A stretch of DNA of 33,311 nucleotides from Oceanobacillus salinisoli (GCF_009733865.1 NZ_WOFB01000041.1:1-33311); one strand, 5' to 3'; shown: positions 24,014 to 32,345, counted from the first letter of the stretch. Translations and numbers: made by a program. Notes: generated from the sequence alone by a model not told the origin.

Positions 24014-24238
24014 GTTCGGGACGTAAAGCCATTTCTACGGGACCCTTTAACTGATTCCGCGCTCGTCCGGTCACGTAGAACCTTTCTACGTGACCTTTCA
24101 AGTGATTCACAAGCCCATTCAGGCACCTAGAGCCTCTCTACGTTACATTTCAAGTATTTCACAAGCTCACTCGGGCACCTAGAACCTCCCTACGTACCCT
24201 TTCAAGTCATTCACAACTACATTCGGGCACCTAGAATC
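24014..24238. repeat. tandem repeat, four copies, period 51-52 bp
   Basis: The hexamer (T/C)CTACG recurs at 24034, 24085, 24137 and 24189. Each unit reads roughly CGGGCACCTAGAACCTCCCTACG, then a CCTTTCAAGT block and ATTCACAA-type sequence. In the second unit CACGTAGAA and TTCTACGTG are a perfect 9-bp inverted repeat, so units can form hairpins; the other copies have drifted. Noncoding as far as I can see. Confidence 0.75.
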
Positions 24239-24472
24239 AAATCCCAAGCAAGTTAAGTTAAAGGATCCAAAATCCCTTCAACCCTCTTTACCCTCCACCA
24301 GTTTTTTAGTTATCCAAACAATATTAAGAACTAATCTTTTCCACCTGTCTTCAATCCATCAGCTCCTCCTCATCCCAATATTCATATATCAATATAGAAT
24401 CTATGTATTATCCCTCTCCTTGCCCCGTCACTTTGACTACGGCCTTTATGCACCTCTTTTACAAAAATCCCC
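24239..24472. other. gene-free stretch upstream of proC, nothing recognised
   Basis: Pyrimidine-rich DNA with no credible gene. I looked for a T-box leader, as proline genes of some bacilli have, and saw no AGGGTGGNACCGCG-type sequence. Confidence 0.5.
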
Positions 24473-24500
24473 TTGAACTCTCATATCTACATGTTATGAT
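24473..24500 (+). promoter_or_regulatory. proC promoter with flanking inverted repeat
   Basis: TTGAAC (24473-24478), 16-bp spacer, TATGAT (24495-24500), 48 bp before the proC start. The -10 box lies in the left arm of an 8-bp inverted repeat, GTTATGAT (24493-24500) / ATCATAAC (24517-24524), which could be an operator. Confidence 0.6.
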
Positions 24501-24547
24501 TAATTATTGGATTATTATCATAACTACCATAGGAGCGTATTAAATTA

Positions 24548-25360
24548 ATGAATAAGAAAATTGCATTTTTAGGTGCAGGAAATATGGCTGAAGCAATTAT
24601 TTCAGGATTTATTCAATCCGGAAAAGTAAAACCGGAAAATATTATTGTTTCAAACCGGCGCAATCGGGAACGGTTGAACGAATTAGAAGAAAAGTACCAT
24701 ATTAAATCAGTAACGAAAGACAAACTTGATTACAAAGCAGTCGACCTATTTATCCTTGCAATGAAACCTAAGGACATAGATGTTGTACTGGAAGAATTAC
24801 AAGGTAAAATCACAGCCAATCAATTACTGATTTCTTTACTTGCAGGCACCACTACATCTTATATAGAAAATAATTTAAACGAGCGACAGCAGGTAATTCG
24901 GGCCATGCCAAACACGTCCAGTATGGTTCAGGAATCAGCGACTGCTATATCCCCAGGAAAATATGTAGCGATGGATCAAGTGCTTCTTGCTAAGGAGTTG
25001 ATGAAGTGCATTGGAGAAGCTTATATTATTGATGAAGAAATGATGGATATTTATACCGGAATCGCAGGAAGTGGCCCTGCTTACTTCTATAATTTAATGG
25101 AGCATATGGAAGAAGTCGGACACCAAGCGGGACTGGACCGCGCTCTAGTGCGAAAAATTGGAGCACAAACACTCTATGGAGCTGCAAAGATGTTGTTAAA
25201 CCGTGATGAATCACCTTCTAAACTCAGAGAAAATATCACATCACCAAACGGCACCACTGCAGCCGGACTAGAAGCGTTCGACCGATTCGGTGGTGGAAGA
25301 GCCATTGAAGAAGCCATCAAAAGTGCAGCCGCCCGCTCCAAACAACTAAGCAAAATGTAA
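24548..25360 (+). CDS. proC: pyrroline-5-carboxylate reductase
   Basis: A 270-residue cytoplasmic enzyme that catalyses the last step of proline synthesis, NAD(P)H-dependent reduction of pyrroline-5-carboxylate. The N-terminal Rossmann motif is FLGAGNMAEAIISG (7-20), AMKPKDI sits near 72, RAMPNTSSMVQ near 117, and the C-terminal dimerisation/substrate region contains GIAGSGPAYFY near 167-177 and the family signature SPSKLRENITSPNGTTAAGL near 221-240. Full family length. TAGGAG lies 12 bp upstream, a slightly long spacing. Single-gene unit with its own promoter; proline is also a compatible solute in bacilli. Confidence 0.95.
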   Translation: MNKKIAFLGAGNMAEAIISGFIQSGKVKPENIIVSNRRNRERLNELEEKYHIKSVTKDKLDYKAVDLFILAMKPKDIDVVLEELQGKITANQLLISLLAGTTTSYIENNLNERQQVIRAMPNTSSMVQESATAISPGKYVAMDQVLLAKELMKCIGEAYIIDEEMMDIYTGIAGSGPAYFYNLMEHMEEVGHQAGLDRALVRKIGAQTLYGAAKMLLNRDESPSKLRENITSPNGTTAAGLEAFDRFGGGRAIEEAIKSAAARSKQLSKM

Positions 25361-25362
25361 TA

Positions 25363-25395
25363 GGTACCTGTCACTTCCCGAAATTTGTCAAATGG
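25363..25395 (+). repeat. interspersed element, copy 6 (diverged)
   Basis: GGTACCTGTCACTTCCCGAA followed by ATTTGTCAAATGG, two bases after the proC stop. It differs from the consensus at several positions, such as GGTACC for GGTGCC and GTCAA for GTCGAA. Confidence 0.75.
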
Positions 25396-25531
25396 GAGTC
25401 GGTCACCCCACAAAGGGATGGGGCGGCTCTCGTGCTCCCGTTACTAAGGGGGATTGATACCGGGAATTAACAGGAACTATGAAGTAATCAAAATCATGAT
25501 TCAGTTTGTGTGTTCTAAAGGATGTTGAAAT

Positions 25532-25683
25532 CGCGTGAAACCGGGATTAATACGCGCGAACCTGGAGCTAAATCGCGCGGCACCATTCAGATATCGCGCG
25601 AGCCCAGAATTAAACGCGCGCCATCCAACCGAATTCGCGCGAACCCAGTACCAAACCGTGCACCACCATACCAAAGTCGCGCA
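25532..25683. repeat. 21-bp-period array C (eight units)
   Basis: CGCGCG-like hexamers stand at 25532, 25553, 25574, 25595, 25615, 25636, 25657 and 25678: 21-bp steps except for one step of 20 and no step larger than 21. Between them the sequence follows a loose aACC(c/t)xxxxxxAAA pattern. Because 21 is a multiple of 3 the array is open in some frames, but no ribosome site or conserved peptide supports coding. It ends just before the PHP gene stop. Confidence 0.85.
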
Positions 25684-25701
25684 GCACTCCCCCCATTCCC
25701 C

Positions 25702-26700
25702 TTACTCCATCGGGATCGTATATCGTTTTCGTTTAGTGAAGCCAACTATATTTTCATAGCTGTACTTTTTCAACATGTTTGCTGCTTGATCCAAGTTTGT
25801 TCCTAAATCATCGGGATAATGCGAATCGGATGATAATGTCATTGGTATTTCATAGTTTGCCAGTGTTTGCAAATAAGTGGAACTTGGGCAGGCTTCCTTG
25901 ATTGGATAACGATAGGATAATCCGGTATTGACTTCAGAAGCCGTATCGTGTTTTTTTAACATCGAAGCAACCATTTCATAACTATCCTTAAGCACCCCCT
26001 CATCCGGTCGATAGGAGAACACTTTCAAATTATCGAGGTGTGCTAGGATATCAAATAACCCGGATTCAATGGCTTGGCAAACATAACTAGTATGGGTTTT
26101 ATATAAATCCAGTAGGTTTCCCTCTTCAAATAAATAGGCAGCCTCTGGATTATCAAACCCCCAACCGTCTACAAAATGCACAGAGCCAATAACGTAATCC
26201 CACGGTTTATTTTCGATAAGTCTTTCCAATTCTTCCTCACCATTTGGGAAAAAGTCTGCTTCGATTCCTAGTTTTAATGTCACTCCATGCTTTTCCCACT
26301 TTTCTTTTTGGGATTGAATACTTTCAATAAATTGCTCGATGGACGGGATGACTGCGACTTGATTCAGCCATTTTTGCTGCATGTCTCCAAACTTATCTCC
26401 CTCCAGGTGTATATGCTTTTTATAATAATCCATTGTATCCTGAAATCGATATAAGTGATCGACAATCCCGACTTCTTTTAAACCAAGCTGTTTAGCCCTT
26501 TGCAAATATAGGTCCAGCCAGCCATCCGAATAACATCCATCCTCCACTCGGCTGTTTAACTGTTTTAATAATTGCTTTGCCGAGGAAAGAGAATGATCTT
26601 TCTCCTTTTGAAAATATTCTAAGGCCTTTGCAGTACGTGCAATCCAGTTTGGAGAATAAGGCCCTTCTTCTAAATGAACATGGTAATCAATTTTCATCAT
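25702..26700 (-). CDS. PHP-domain phosphoesterase (histidinol-phosphatase-like)
   Basis: A 332-residue cytoplasmic metal-dependent hydrolase. PHP metal-ligand motifs are all visible: DYHVHLEEG at 5-13, VGIVDH near 76-81, GIEADFFP near 145-152, GSVHFVDGWGFD near 172-183, DILAHLDNLK near 219-228, EVNTGLSYRY near 258-267 and SSDSHYPDDLG near 294-304. PHP enzymes hydrolyse phosphomonoesters (histidinol phosphate) or phosphodiesters. As last gene of a Pho-box operon with a phosphodiesterase and importer, it is more likely to release phosphate from an imported organophosphate than to make histidine. AAAGGAAG precedes tandem ATGs; either could be the start. Confidence 0.82.
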   Translation of the reverse strand: MMKIDYHVHLEEGPYSPNWIARTAKALEYFQKEKDHSLSSAKQLLKQLNSRVEDGCYSDGWLDLYLQRAKQLGLKEVGIVDHLYRFQDTMDYYKKHIHLEGDKFGDMQQKWLNQVAVIPSIEQFIESIQSQKEKWEKHGVTLKLGIEADFFPNGEEELERLIENKPWDYVIGSVHFVDGWGFDNPEAAYLFEEGNLLDLYKTHTSYVCQAIESGLFDILAHLDNLKVFSYRPDEGVLKDSYEMVASMLKKHDTASEVNTGLSYRYPIKEACPSSTYLQTLANYEIPMTLSSDSHYPDDLGTNLDQAANMLKKYSYENIVGFTKRKRYTIPME

Positions 26701-26709
26701 ACACTTCCT

Positions 26710-27495
26710 TTACTCTGCTAAAATCCAATCGATGTTTTTTACTAAATGATTGCCCTGCCATGAATCTGGTTGTGGGCTGTCACATACAATTGCATTCATA
26801 TCCTCCAACGAACCAAACTTACAAAAAGCATCTACCCCGAGTTTAGAGGAATCAGCCAGCACGATGATTTCTTTTGAAACGCTAATCATCTTTTTGGAAA
26901 TCATGGATTCATTAAAATCGTAATCACTCAACCCATTTTGTAACGAGATCCCACCAACCGAAATAAATGCCTGGTCAATATTAAACTGTTCCAAAACCAT
27001 TTCCGATAATTTACCCGAGATGGAGTGCTGCTTAGGATTTAATTGACCTCCAAGCAAAATGACATCACCGGAAAAATAACCCTGATCCATGCTGGTAAGA
27101 AGTAAATCGGCGACTGGCAGTGAATTCGTAAAAATCGTAATATCCTTTTTATACTTGATTTCCTTCGCTAACCCAAGAACAGTAGTACCCACGTCAATAA
27201 CGATGGTGGAGCCATCTTGAATGAGCGTAGCAGCTTTTTCTCCAATACGCTTTTTCTGATCTTCCATGATTTTTTTCCTTTTTAATAATGGTGGTTCTCC
27301 ATGATGATATGTTCCGCTGACTGCACCACCATAAACGCGCTTGACAAGCCCCTCCGCTTCTAACACATCGAGGTCACGGCGCACGGTTTCCATGGATACG
27401 TTAAATTGTTCGGACACCTCTGAAACGGTTATTTTTTGTGTATACTTTAGTCGGTCGATGATATATCTTTTTCTTTCCTCAGGGAATGACTCCAT
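26710..27495 (-). CDS. DeoR-family transcriptional regulator
   Basis: A 261-residue repressor-type regulator. Residues 1-57 are the DeoR winged helix-turn-helix (EERKRYIIDRL, then VSEQFNVSMETVRRDLDVLE, GLVKRVYGGAV); the rest is a DeoRC sugar-phosphate sensor domain (DGSTIVIDVGTTVLGLAKEI, VILLGGQLNPKQHSISG, IVLADSSKLGVDAF). A start further upstream is possible, but the ATG at 27495 has AAAGGGG 8 bp upstream and yields the canonical MESFPEERKR start. It sits inside the operon, 14 bp after the ABC ATPase, and probably senses a phosphorylated breakdown product of the imported compound. Confidence 0.88.
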   Translation of the reverse strand: MESFPEERKRYIIDRLKYTQKITVSEVSEQFNVSMETVRRDLDVLEAEGLVKRVYGGAVSGTYHHGEPPLLKRKKIMEDQKKRIGEKAATLIQDGSTIVIDVGTTVLGLAKEIKYKKDITIFTNSLPVADLLLTSMDQGYFSGDVILLGGQLNPKQHSISGKLSEMVLEQFNIDQAFISVGGISLQNGLSDYDFNESMISKKMISVSKEIIVLADSSKLGVDAFCKFGSLEDMNAIVCDSPQPDSWQGNHLVKNIDWILAE

Positions 27496-27509
27496 ATCTT
27501 TTACCCCTT

Positions 27510-28532
27510 TCATTGCAGTGCAATACAAGCATCTTTTGGTATAACTAAATCAACCATATCTCCCTCGTCCAAACGGTTCTCCCCTTGAAACAACTGGTCA
27601 ACCTGTATCCGCTTGGACTTTAGCTCTACTTGATAGCTAACTAAACTGCCGCTGATCGTCTTCATACGAATCGTACCGCTTGCTGTATAATGTTTCGCGG
27701 AATGATCCGCAGTTACGGAATCCTTCCCGTACATCCTGATTCCTTCTGGACGTACTGCGATGTCTGGTGCATCCATGGCAAATTCTTCCTCCACACATTG
27801 TCTCATTTCCAGGTTGGTCAGTATATTATAAGAACCGATAAAACCAGCCACAAATTTGTTCTTCGGCTTCGTGTATATTGTTTCTGGTGTTCCTGCCTGT
27901 TCAATCACACCTTGATTCATCACATAAATGGTATCACTTAACATCATCGCTTCCTTTTGGTCATGTGTCACGAAAATGGTTGTGATATTTAATTCTCTTT
28001 GTATTCGTTTAATTTCCTCTTGAAGAGATTTACGAATTTTCGCATCTAGTGCACTTAAAGGTTCATCCAGTAAAAGAATTTTCGGCTTTAAAATTAATGC
28101 CCTTGCCAGTGCAACCCGCTGCTGCTGCCCACCGGAAAGTTCGTGCGGGTAGCGGTATTCCAGCCCGTCCAACCCCATGAGTTCCAGCATTTCCTTCACT
28201 TCCCGTTCGTTGCTGCGCAGCTTTTTCATCTTTAATCCATAAGCAATATTCTGAAACACGGTCATATTCGGAAATAGCGCATACGACTGAAAAACCATCC
28301 CAATTTCCCTTTTTCTGGAAGGCAGATTCGTAATCTCCTTTTCATTTACAAAAATCGAACCTTCATCAATATCTACAATACCGGCGAGCGCACGTAAAAG
28401 CGTACTTTTTCCACAACCACTCTGCCCTAACAGCGTGACAAATTCGCCTTTCTCAATCGTAAAGGAAATATTGTTTAAAACGGTCTTATCTCCATATTTT
28501 TTGTTTACCGATGCTACGTTTACATAACTCAT
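27510..28532 (-). CDS. ABC transporter ATP-binding protein (PotA/PhnT/FbpC-like)
   Basis: A 340-residue importer ATPase. Walker A LLGQSGCGKSTLLRAL near 34-49, Q-loop VFQSYALFPNM near 80, signature LSGGQQQRVALARALI near 132-147, Walker B ILLLDEPLSALD near 154-165 and the H-loop VTHDQKEA near 190. The C-terminal 100 residues are a TOBE regulatory domain. Its ATG overlaps the stop of the second permease by 4 bp (ATGA). The subfamily is the one serving spermidine, iron and 2-aminoethylphosphonate importers; specificity comes from the binding protein. Confidence 0.93.
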   Translation of the reverse strand: MSYVNVASVNKKYGDKTVLNNISFTIEKGEFVTLLGQSGCGKSTLLRALAGIVDIDEGSIFVNEKEITNLPSRKREIGMVFQSYALFPNMTVFQNIAYGLKMKKLRSNEREVKEMLELMGLDGLEYRYPHELSGGQQQRVALARALILKPKILLLDEPLSALDAKIRKSLQEEIKRIQRELNITTIFVTHDQKEAMMLSDTIYVMNQGVIEQAGTPETIYTKPKNKFVAGFIGSYNILTNLEMRQCVEEEFAMDAPDIAVRPEGIRMYGKDSVTADHSAKHYTASGTIRMKTISGSLVSYQVELKSKRIQVDQLFQGENRLDEGDMVDLVIPKDACIALQ

Positions 28533-29392
28533 GAGATGTCACCTTCCACACTGTTTTTTTGAATCTGATTTTTCCTTATCACCGGTTTACGTAATGCCGC
28601 GAACGTCACTTTCTTTTTCCCAGGTTGCTGAAATTGCAGCAATAGCCCGGTTACAGCCATAATAATGACATAATAGGAAATAACAATTGCACTGGTTAAA
28701 TGGCCATTTTTACTGAATTGCTGATATAAATAAAGCTGCAATGTTTCATACCGGCCACCTACTAATAGATTGGCTAAAGCAAATTCCCCAAATAACATCG
28801 CAATGGCAAGAAGCACTGCGGAAAGGATTCCTTTCATGATATTAGGAAGTACAACCGTAATCACAGCCTTCACCTTTGTCGCACCTAACAATTCAGCCGC
28901 CTGGATTAATTCTACCGCATTAACCGTATAAAGACTGTTGCGAATTCCCTGATATACAAATGGCAGGATGATAATCGCATAAGAACCGATTAAGATCCAC
29001 GGAGTTCCAATGATGTTGATACTGCTTGACGAATAAATATTAAGTAATCCAATGGCAGAAGCGACAGCCGGGACACCATAAGGAATCATTGAAACAAGTT
29101 TCAGATATTTTTCCATGCTCGGAAAATAAATAAGCATGACAAAGATTGCAAGAAGCATCACTACTAAACTTAGTACGACGGAAGAAGTAATGACAAATAT
29201 AGAGCGGGACAATGCTTCTAAAAAGCGCTGATCCTGAAAAAGCATCGTATACCAGGATAATGTCCATGATTCCGGAAGGACCGTATTACTCCATTTACCG
29301 GCTAACGAATACAATAATGTCCCTATTAATGGAAGTAATAGATAGATAGCTAAAATGATAACAATGAAGAAATGTTTTTTATTTCCAATCAC
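28529..29392 (-). CDS. ABC transporter permease, second subunit (PotC/PhnV-like)
   Basis: A 287-residue inner-membrane permease with about six helices and the ABC EAA-type loop in VELIQAAELLGATKVKAV (about 173-190) that contacts the ATPase. It starts with GTG at 29392, preceded by AGGAGGG, overlapping the stop of the first permease by 4 bp (GTGA). Pairs with the product of 29389-30231. Confidence 0.9.
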   Translation of the reverse strand: MIGNKKHFFIVIILAIYLLLPLIGTLLYSLAGKWSNTVLPESWTLSWYTMLFQDQRFLEALSRSIFVITSSVVLSLVVMLLAIFVMLIYFPSMEKYLKLVSMIPYGVPAVASAIGLLNIYSSSSINIIGTPWILIGSYAIIILPFVYQGIRNSLYTVNAVELIQAAELLGATKVKAVITVVLPNIMKGILSAVLLAIAMLFGEFALANLLVGGRYETLQLYLYQQFSKNGHLTSAIVISYYVIIMAVTGLLLQFQQPGKKKVTFAALRKPVIRKNQIQKNSVEGDIS

Positions 29393-30231
29393 TTCAGATC
29401 CCTCCTGACCTTCCGCATGATTTTCCCATTAACCCACAAGGCAGCAATCATAATCAGAGCTAATATCACACCAAGTGCACTAGCTAAATTCGGCTGTAAA
29501 AATACATCTCCTGCGATCAGTGAACCAATTTGCAATGGCAGTAAATTATACGTCGAACCAACCAAAGCATAAGCCGTCGCGTAAGCACCTAATGAATTAG
29601 CGAAAAGGATTGTATATGTTCCAATCATCCCCGGCAGCAAAATCGGGATACCGATGCGAATCCAATAGGAAAAGGAAGTTCCACCAAGCAGATTAGATGC
29701 ATATCGCCATTCCATTTTCAGTCCTTGATACGTTGGCAAAAGCAGCATAATGGCAAAGGGAATCTGGAAATATATGTACACAACAATCAACCCCACCCAG
29801 GAATACAAGTTAAATTGATGAAAAATATCCAGTCCAAGCTGTGAAAATAATAATGTAAACAATCCATTATTCCCTAACAGAACGATAAATGAAAATGCTA
29901 ACGGAATCCCTTCAAAATAAGAGGTCATATTCGTAATCATTACCATCACCTTATTTTGCCTGCCAGCAAGCCTGGAAATGGAATAGCCGCCAATAGCCGC
30001 AATAACGATAGCCACCGTAGACGAAAGAAACGATATAGTTAAACTATTTTTGATAGCCTGCATGTAAAAGGGATCCGTAAATATACTTATAAATTGGCTC
30101 AGCCCAAATGTACCATCATTAGATTGGAAACTTTGGTACACCATATTAACAAGTGGAGCCAATAAAAAACCGATGATTAATAAAGCCAGTGGGAGCAACC
30201 CAAGTAATGAATAGACTTTTGAACGGAACAA
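29389..30231 (-). CDS. ABC transporter permease, first subunit (PotB/PhnU-like)
   Basis: A 280-residue membrane protein with about six helices; the cytoplasmic coupling loop includes LKMEWRYASNLLGGTSFSYW near 183-202. No ATG exists near the N-terminus. The TTG at 30231 is chosen because GGGAGGT lies 8 bp before it and the protein then begins with basic residues before the first helix (SLLGLLPLALLIIGFLLAP). An in-frame TTG at 30252 has no such site. The gene follows the phosphodiesterase gene after 44 bp. Confidence 0.88.
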   Translation of the reverse strand: MFRSKVYSLLGLLPLALLIIGFLLAPLVNMVYQSFQSNDGTFGLSQFISIFTDPFYMQAIKNSLTISFLSSTVAIVIAAIGGYSISRLAGRQNKVMVMITNMTSYFEGIPLAFSFIVLLGNNGLFTLLFSQLGLDIFHQFNLYSWVGLIVVYIYFQIPFAIMLLLPTYQGLKMEWRYASNLLGGTSFSYWIRIGIPILLPGMIGTYTILFANSLGAYATAYALVGSTYNLLPLQIGSLIAGDVFLQPNLASALGVILALIMIAALWVNGKIMRKVRRDLK

Positions 30232-30275
30232 TGAAAATACCTCCCTTTCCAATTACGGAGAATAAATAGACGAAT

Positions 30276-31109
30276 CTATTTCTTCTTCAGTATCGCTGTC
30301 ACCGTCTCGGACAGCTCCTGCATACTTTCTGATTTTGGTATATCCATTAATCGGCACATGAATGGCGCGAATTCTAGTTGTGGAATGACATCATGAAATC
30401 TGCCTTTTTGCACTTTATCACTTAACAAATAGAAAGGTACGATCCGCTCCCCATCTGTCGTTCCACCATGCAGTCCCCATTCCGACATCCCGTGATCGGC
30501 CGTAACGACAATTTGATATCCCGCTTCCTGCCAAATCGGGATAAGCTCCGATAAATAATTGTCCATCCGCAGAATTTTTTCACGATATTCTTTAGAATCA
30601 CTGCCAAACTGATGGCCTACATCATCCACGTTCATAGGATGGATATAGAGAAAGTCCGGATTCACCTGACGTCTGAGCATCTCGCCATCCATCAGCAAAT
30701 GACTGTCCGGATAATGATCTTCCCAATAAAACTTTCCATACTGAATCACATTTTCCGGATTCCTTTGCTCTCGGTCCTCCAAGTAATGAAACGGTGCGCG
30801 ATGATATAATTCACTTATCCAATAATAAGAGGCTGTCGCATTGATTAACCCCTGTTTTTTCGTTAAATGAAAGAGACTTTCCTGCTTCGATAACCGAACA
30901 GACCCATTGGATGAAATTCCATTAACCGAGCTTGGTGTCCCTGTTAATAGAACTTCATATAAAGGGCGGGACAAGCTTGGCAATTCAGATTTGATTTGGT
31001 ACCGCGTTGCTTTTCCTGCTTCCACCAAATGCTCCATAAAGCCTAGATTTTCAGAGGCCATGTCATTCCGCATACCATCCACCACGACAACAATCAGCTT
31101 ATTTGACAT
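30276..31109 (-). CDS. alkaline-phosphatase-superfamily phosphodiesterase (nucleotide pyrophosphatase-like)
   Basis: A 277-residue cytoplasmic metallohydrolase without signal peptide. Metal and catalytic motifs of the type I phosphodiesterase/nucleotide pyrophosphatase branch: VVVVDGMRND near 6-15, a nucleophile-region ELPSLSRPLYEVLLTGTP near 39-56 (serine rather than the usual threonine), MNVDDVGHQFG near 164-174, VTADHGMSEWGLHGG near 208-222. The start at 31109 is supported by homology and a GAGG site; upstream codons have no support. Its ATG overlaps the binding-protein stop by 11 bp. Likely substrate is the phosphodiester or phosphonate imported by the ABC system encoded in the same operon. 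Phosphonoacetate-hydrolase-like activity is an alternative. Confidence 0.8.
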   Translation of the reverse strand: MSNKLIVVVVDGMRNDMASENLGFMEHLVEAGKATRYQIKSELPSLSRPLYEVLLTGTPSSVNGISSNGSVRLSKQESLFHLTKKQGLINATASYYWISELYHRAPFHYLEDREQRNPENVIQYGKFYWEDHYPDSHLLMDGEMLRRQVNPDFLYIHPMNVDDVGHQFGSDSKEYREKILRMDNYLSELIPIWQEAGYQIVVTADHGMSEWGLHGGTTDGERIVPFYLLSDKVQKGRFHDVIPQLEFAPFMCRLMDIPKSESMQELSETVTAILKKK

Positions 31110-32205
31110 GAACGAGAACCTCACTTTGCCATAATCTTGGCAATTCTTTTGCTGTTTCTTCCCATGCATCATTATCATTTACCGGTACTGCATTTGCATA
31201 TTGCTCTTCCGGAACCATTTTTTCAGCTACTTCTTCTGGTAGTTCAACCGATTCACGAATTGGACGCGCATATCCTTTAGCAAGATTGATTTGCCCTTCA
31301 TCACTTAAAATGTATTCTCTTGCAAGCATTGCTGCATGAGGCTGCTTCGCGTATTTATTAATAATCGTTGCATATCCACTTACTACAGAGCCTTCTTCCG
31401 GAATGGTTACTTCAAATCGGTCACGATTTACCTCATCGGCATAGCCTAAAGCATTAAAATCCCACATAATCCCAACTTCCATTTCACCTTTTTCCATACC
31501 GGCAACATTCAGATTATTTGCCGTACTCAGCCTTCCTTGTTTTGCTAATTCACTAAAGAAGTCAAGTCCTGGCTGGAGGTTTGTTTCATCCCCACCAAAT
31601 GCAATGGCAGCTGCCAATACGGCCATTTGACTTTGTGTCGCTGCTTGAACATCCCCAATTGATACTTGATAATCACCTTCAAGCAAGTCCTGCCATGATG
31701 TTGGCGGATTTTCCACCTGTTCTTTATCGGCAACAAAAGCAATCGTACCCTGATAGCCTACAATCCAGTCCCCATCATCATCTTTTGCCCAGTCTGGAAT
31801 CTCGTCCCAATATGATGTTTTGTATGGTAATGTAATATCCTTCTCTTCTGCAATCGGACCAAAAGAAATCCCAACATCACCAATATCAGCTGTTGCATTT
31901 TCTCCTTCCGATTCCATTTTCGCAATTTCCTCTGCACTGGACATATCTGTATCGGTATGCTCTATCCCATACTTATCTGTAATTTCCTGCCAGGTTTCCT
32001 CCCAATTCGCCCATGTATCAGGCATTCCAACACTATTTACCTCTCCTTCTTCCATTGCCTTATCCTCAATTTCTTCCAAGGACAAAGCATTAGGATCCTC
32101 AATTGCTGGTTGACTTGCTGTTTCCCCCGTCCCACAGGCAGACAGCCCAAGTATACTTACACCTAAAACAATAGAAGTTAATTTTTTCTTCTGCAAAATT
32201 TCCAT
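31099..32205 (-). CDS. extracellular solute-binding lipoprotein of the Pho-box ABC transporter
   Basis: A 368-residue lipoprotein: hydrophobic residues 10-22 then lipobox LSAC (Cys24), followed by a Ser/Glu-rich linker. The mature part resembles family 1/6 periplasmic binding proteins (spermidine, iron, phosphonate): ADIGDVGISFG near 106, TSWQDLLEGDYQVSIGDV near 168, and EVGIMWDFNALGY near 242. The protein is strikingly acidic. It is the first gene after the Pho-box promoter and has AAGGTGGG before the ATG. The substrate is not identifiable from sequence, but the operon suggests a phosphorylated organic compound. Confidence 0.88.
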   Translation of the reverse strand: MEILQKKKLTSIVLGVSILGLSACGTGETASQPAIEDPNALSLEEIEDKAMEEGEVNSVGMPDTWANWEETWQEITDKYGIEHTDTDMSSAEEIAKMESEGENATADIGDVGISFGPIAEEKDITLPYKTSYWDEIPDWAKDDDGDWIVGYQGTIAFVADKEQVENPPTSWQDLLEGDYQVSIGDVQAATQSQMAVLAAAIAFGGDETNLQPGLDFFSELAKQGRLSTANNLNVAGMEKGEMEVGIMWDFNALGYADEVNRDRFEVTIPEEGSVVSGYATIINKYAKQPHAAMLAREYILSDEGQINLAKGYARPIRESVELPEEVAEKMVPEEQYANAVPVNDNDAWEETAKELPRLWQSEVLVHVK

Positions 32206-32263
32206 TATGTATTCCCACCTTCATGTTAGTTTTATTGGTTTCTTGTTGTTTTTCTTGGTTTCT

Positions 32264-32317
32264 ATTATATACCCCTTTTATTAACCTCATATAAAACCAA
32301 CGTGAAGATAATGTAAA
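32264..32317 (-). promoter_or_regulatory. PhoP box and -10 of the organophosphate operon
   Basis: Reading the minus strand, TTTACA (32312-32317), TTCACG (32301-32306), TTTATA (32290-32295) and TTAATA (32279-32284) stand at exact 11-bp intervals, and TATAAT (32264-32269) follows 9 bp later. Four TT(A/C/T)ACA-like repeats at 11-bp phasing ahead of a -10 box is the layout of Bacillus PhoP-activated promoters. The box ends about 75 bp before the binding-protein ATG. Confidence 0.75.
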
Positions 32318-32345
32318 TTTATGTCGAAGGGCGACGGGGAAGCAT

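Noticed and set aside
24239-24547. Possible T-box leader ahead of proC
   Set aside because: No T-box sequence, specifier stem or terminator was found, although some bacilli regulate proline genes this way.
25522-25806. Plus-strand frames encoding heptad-like RxPxxx repeats over array C
   Set aside because: The 21-bp period automatically keeps frames open; units are not conserved at protein level and there is no ribosome site.
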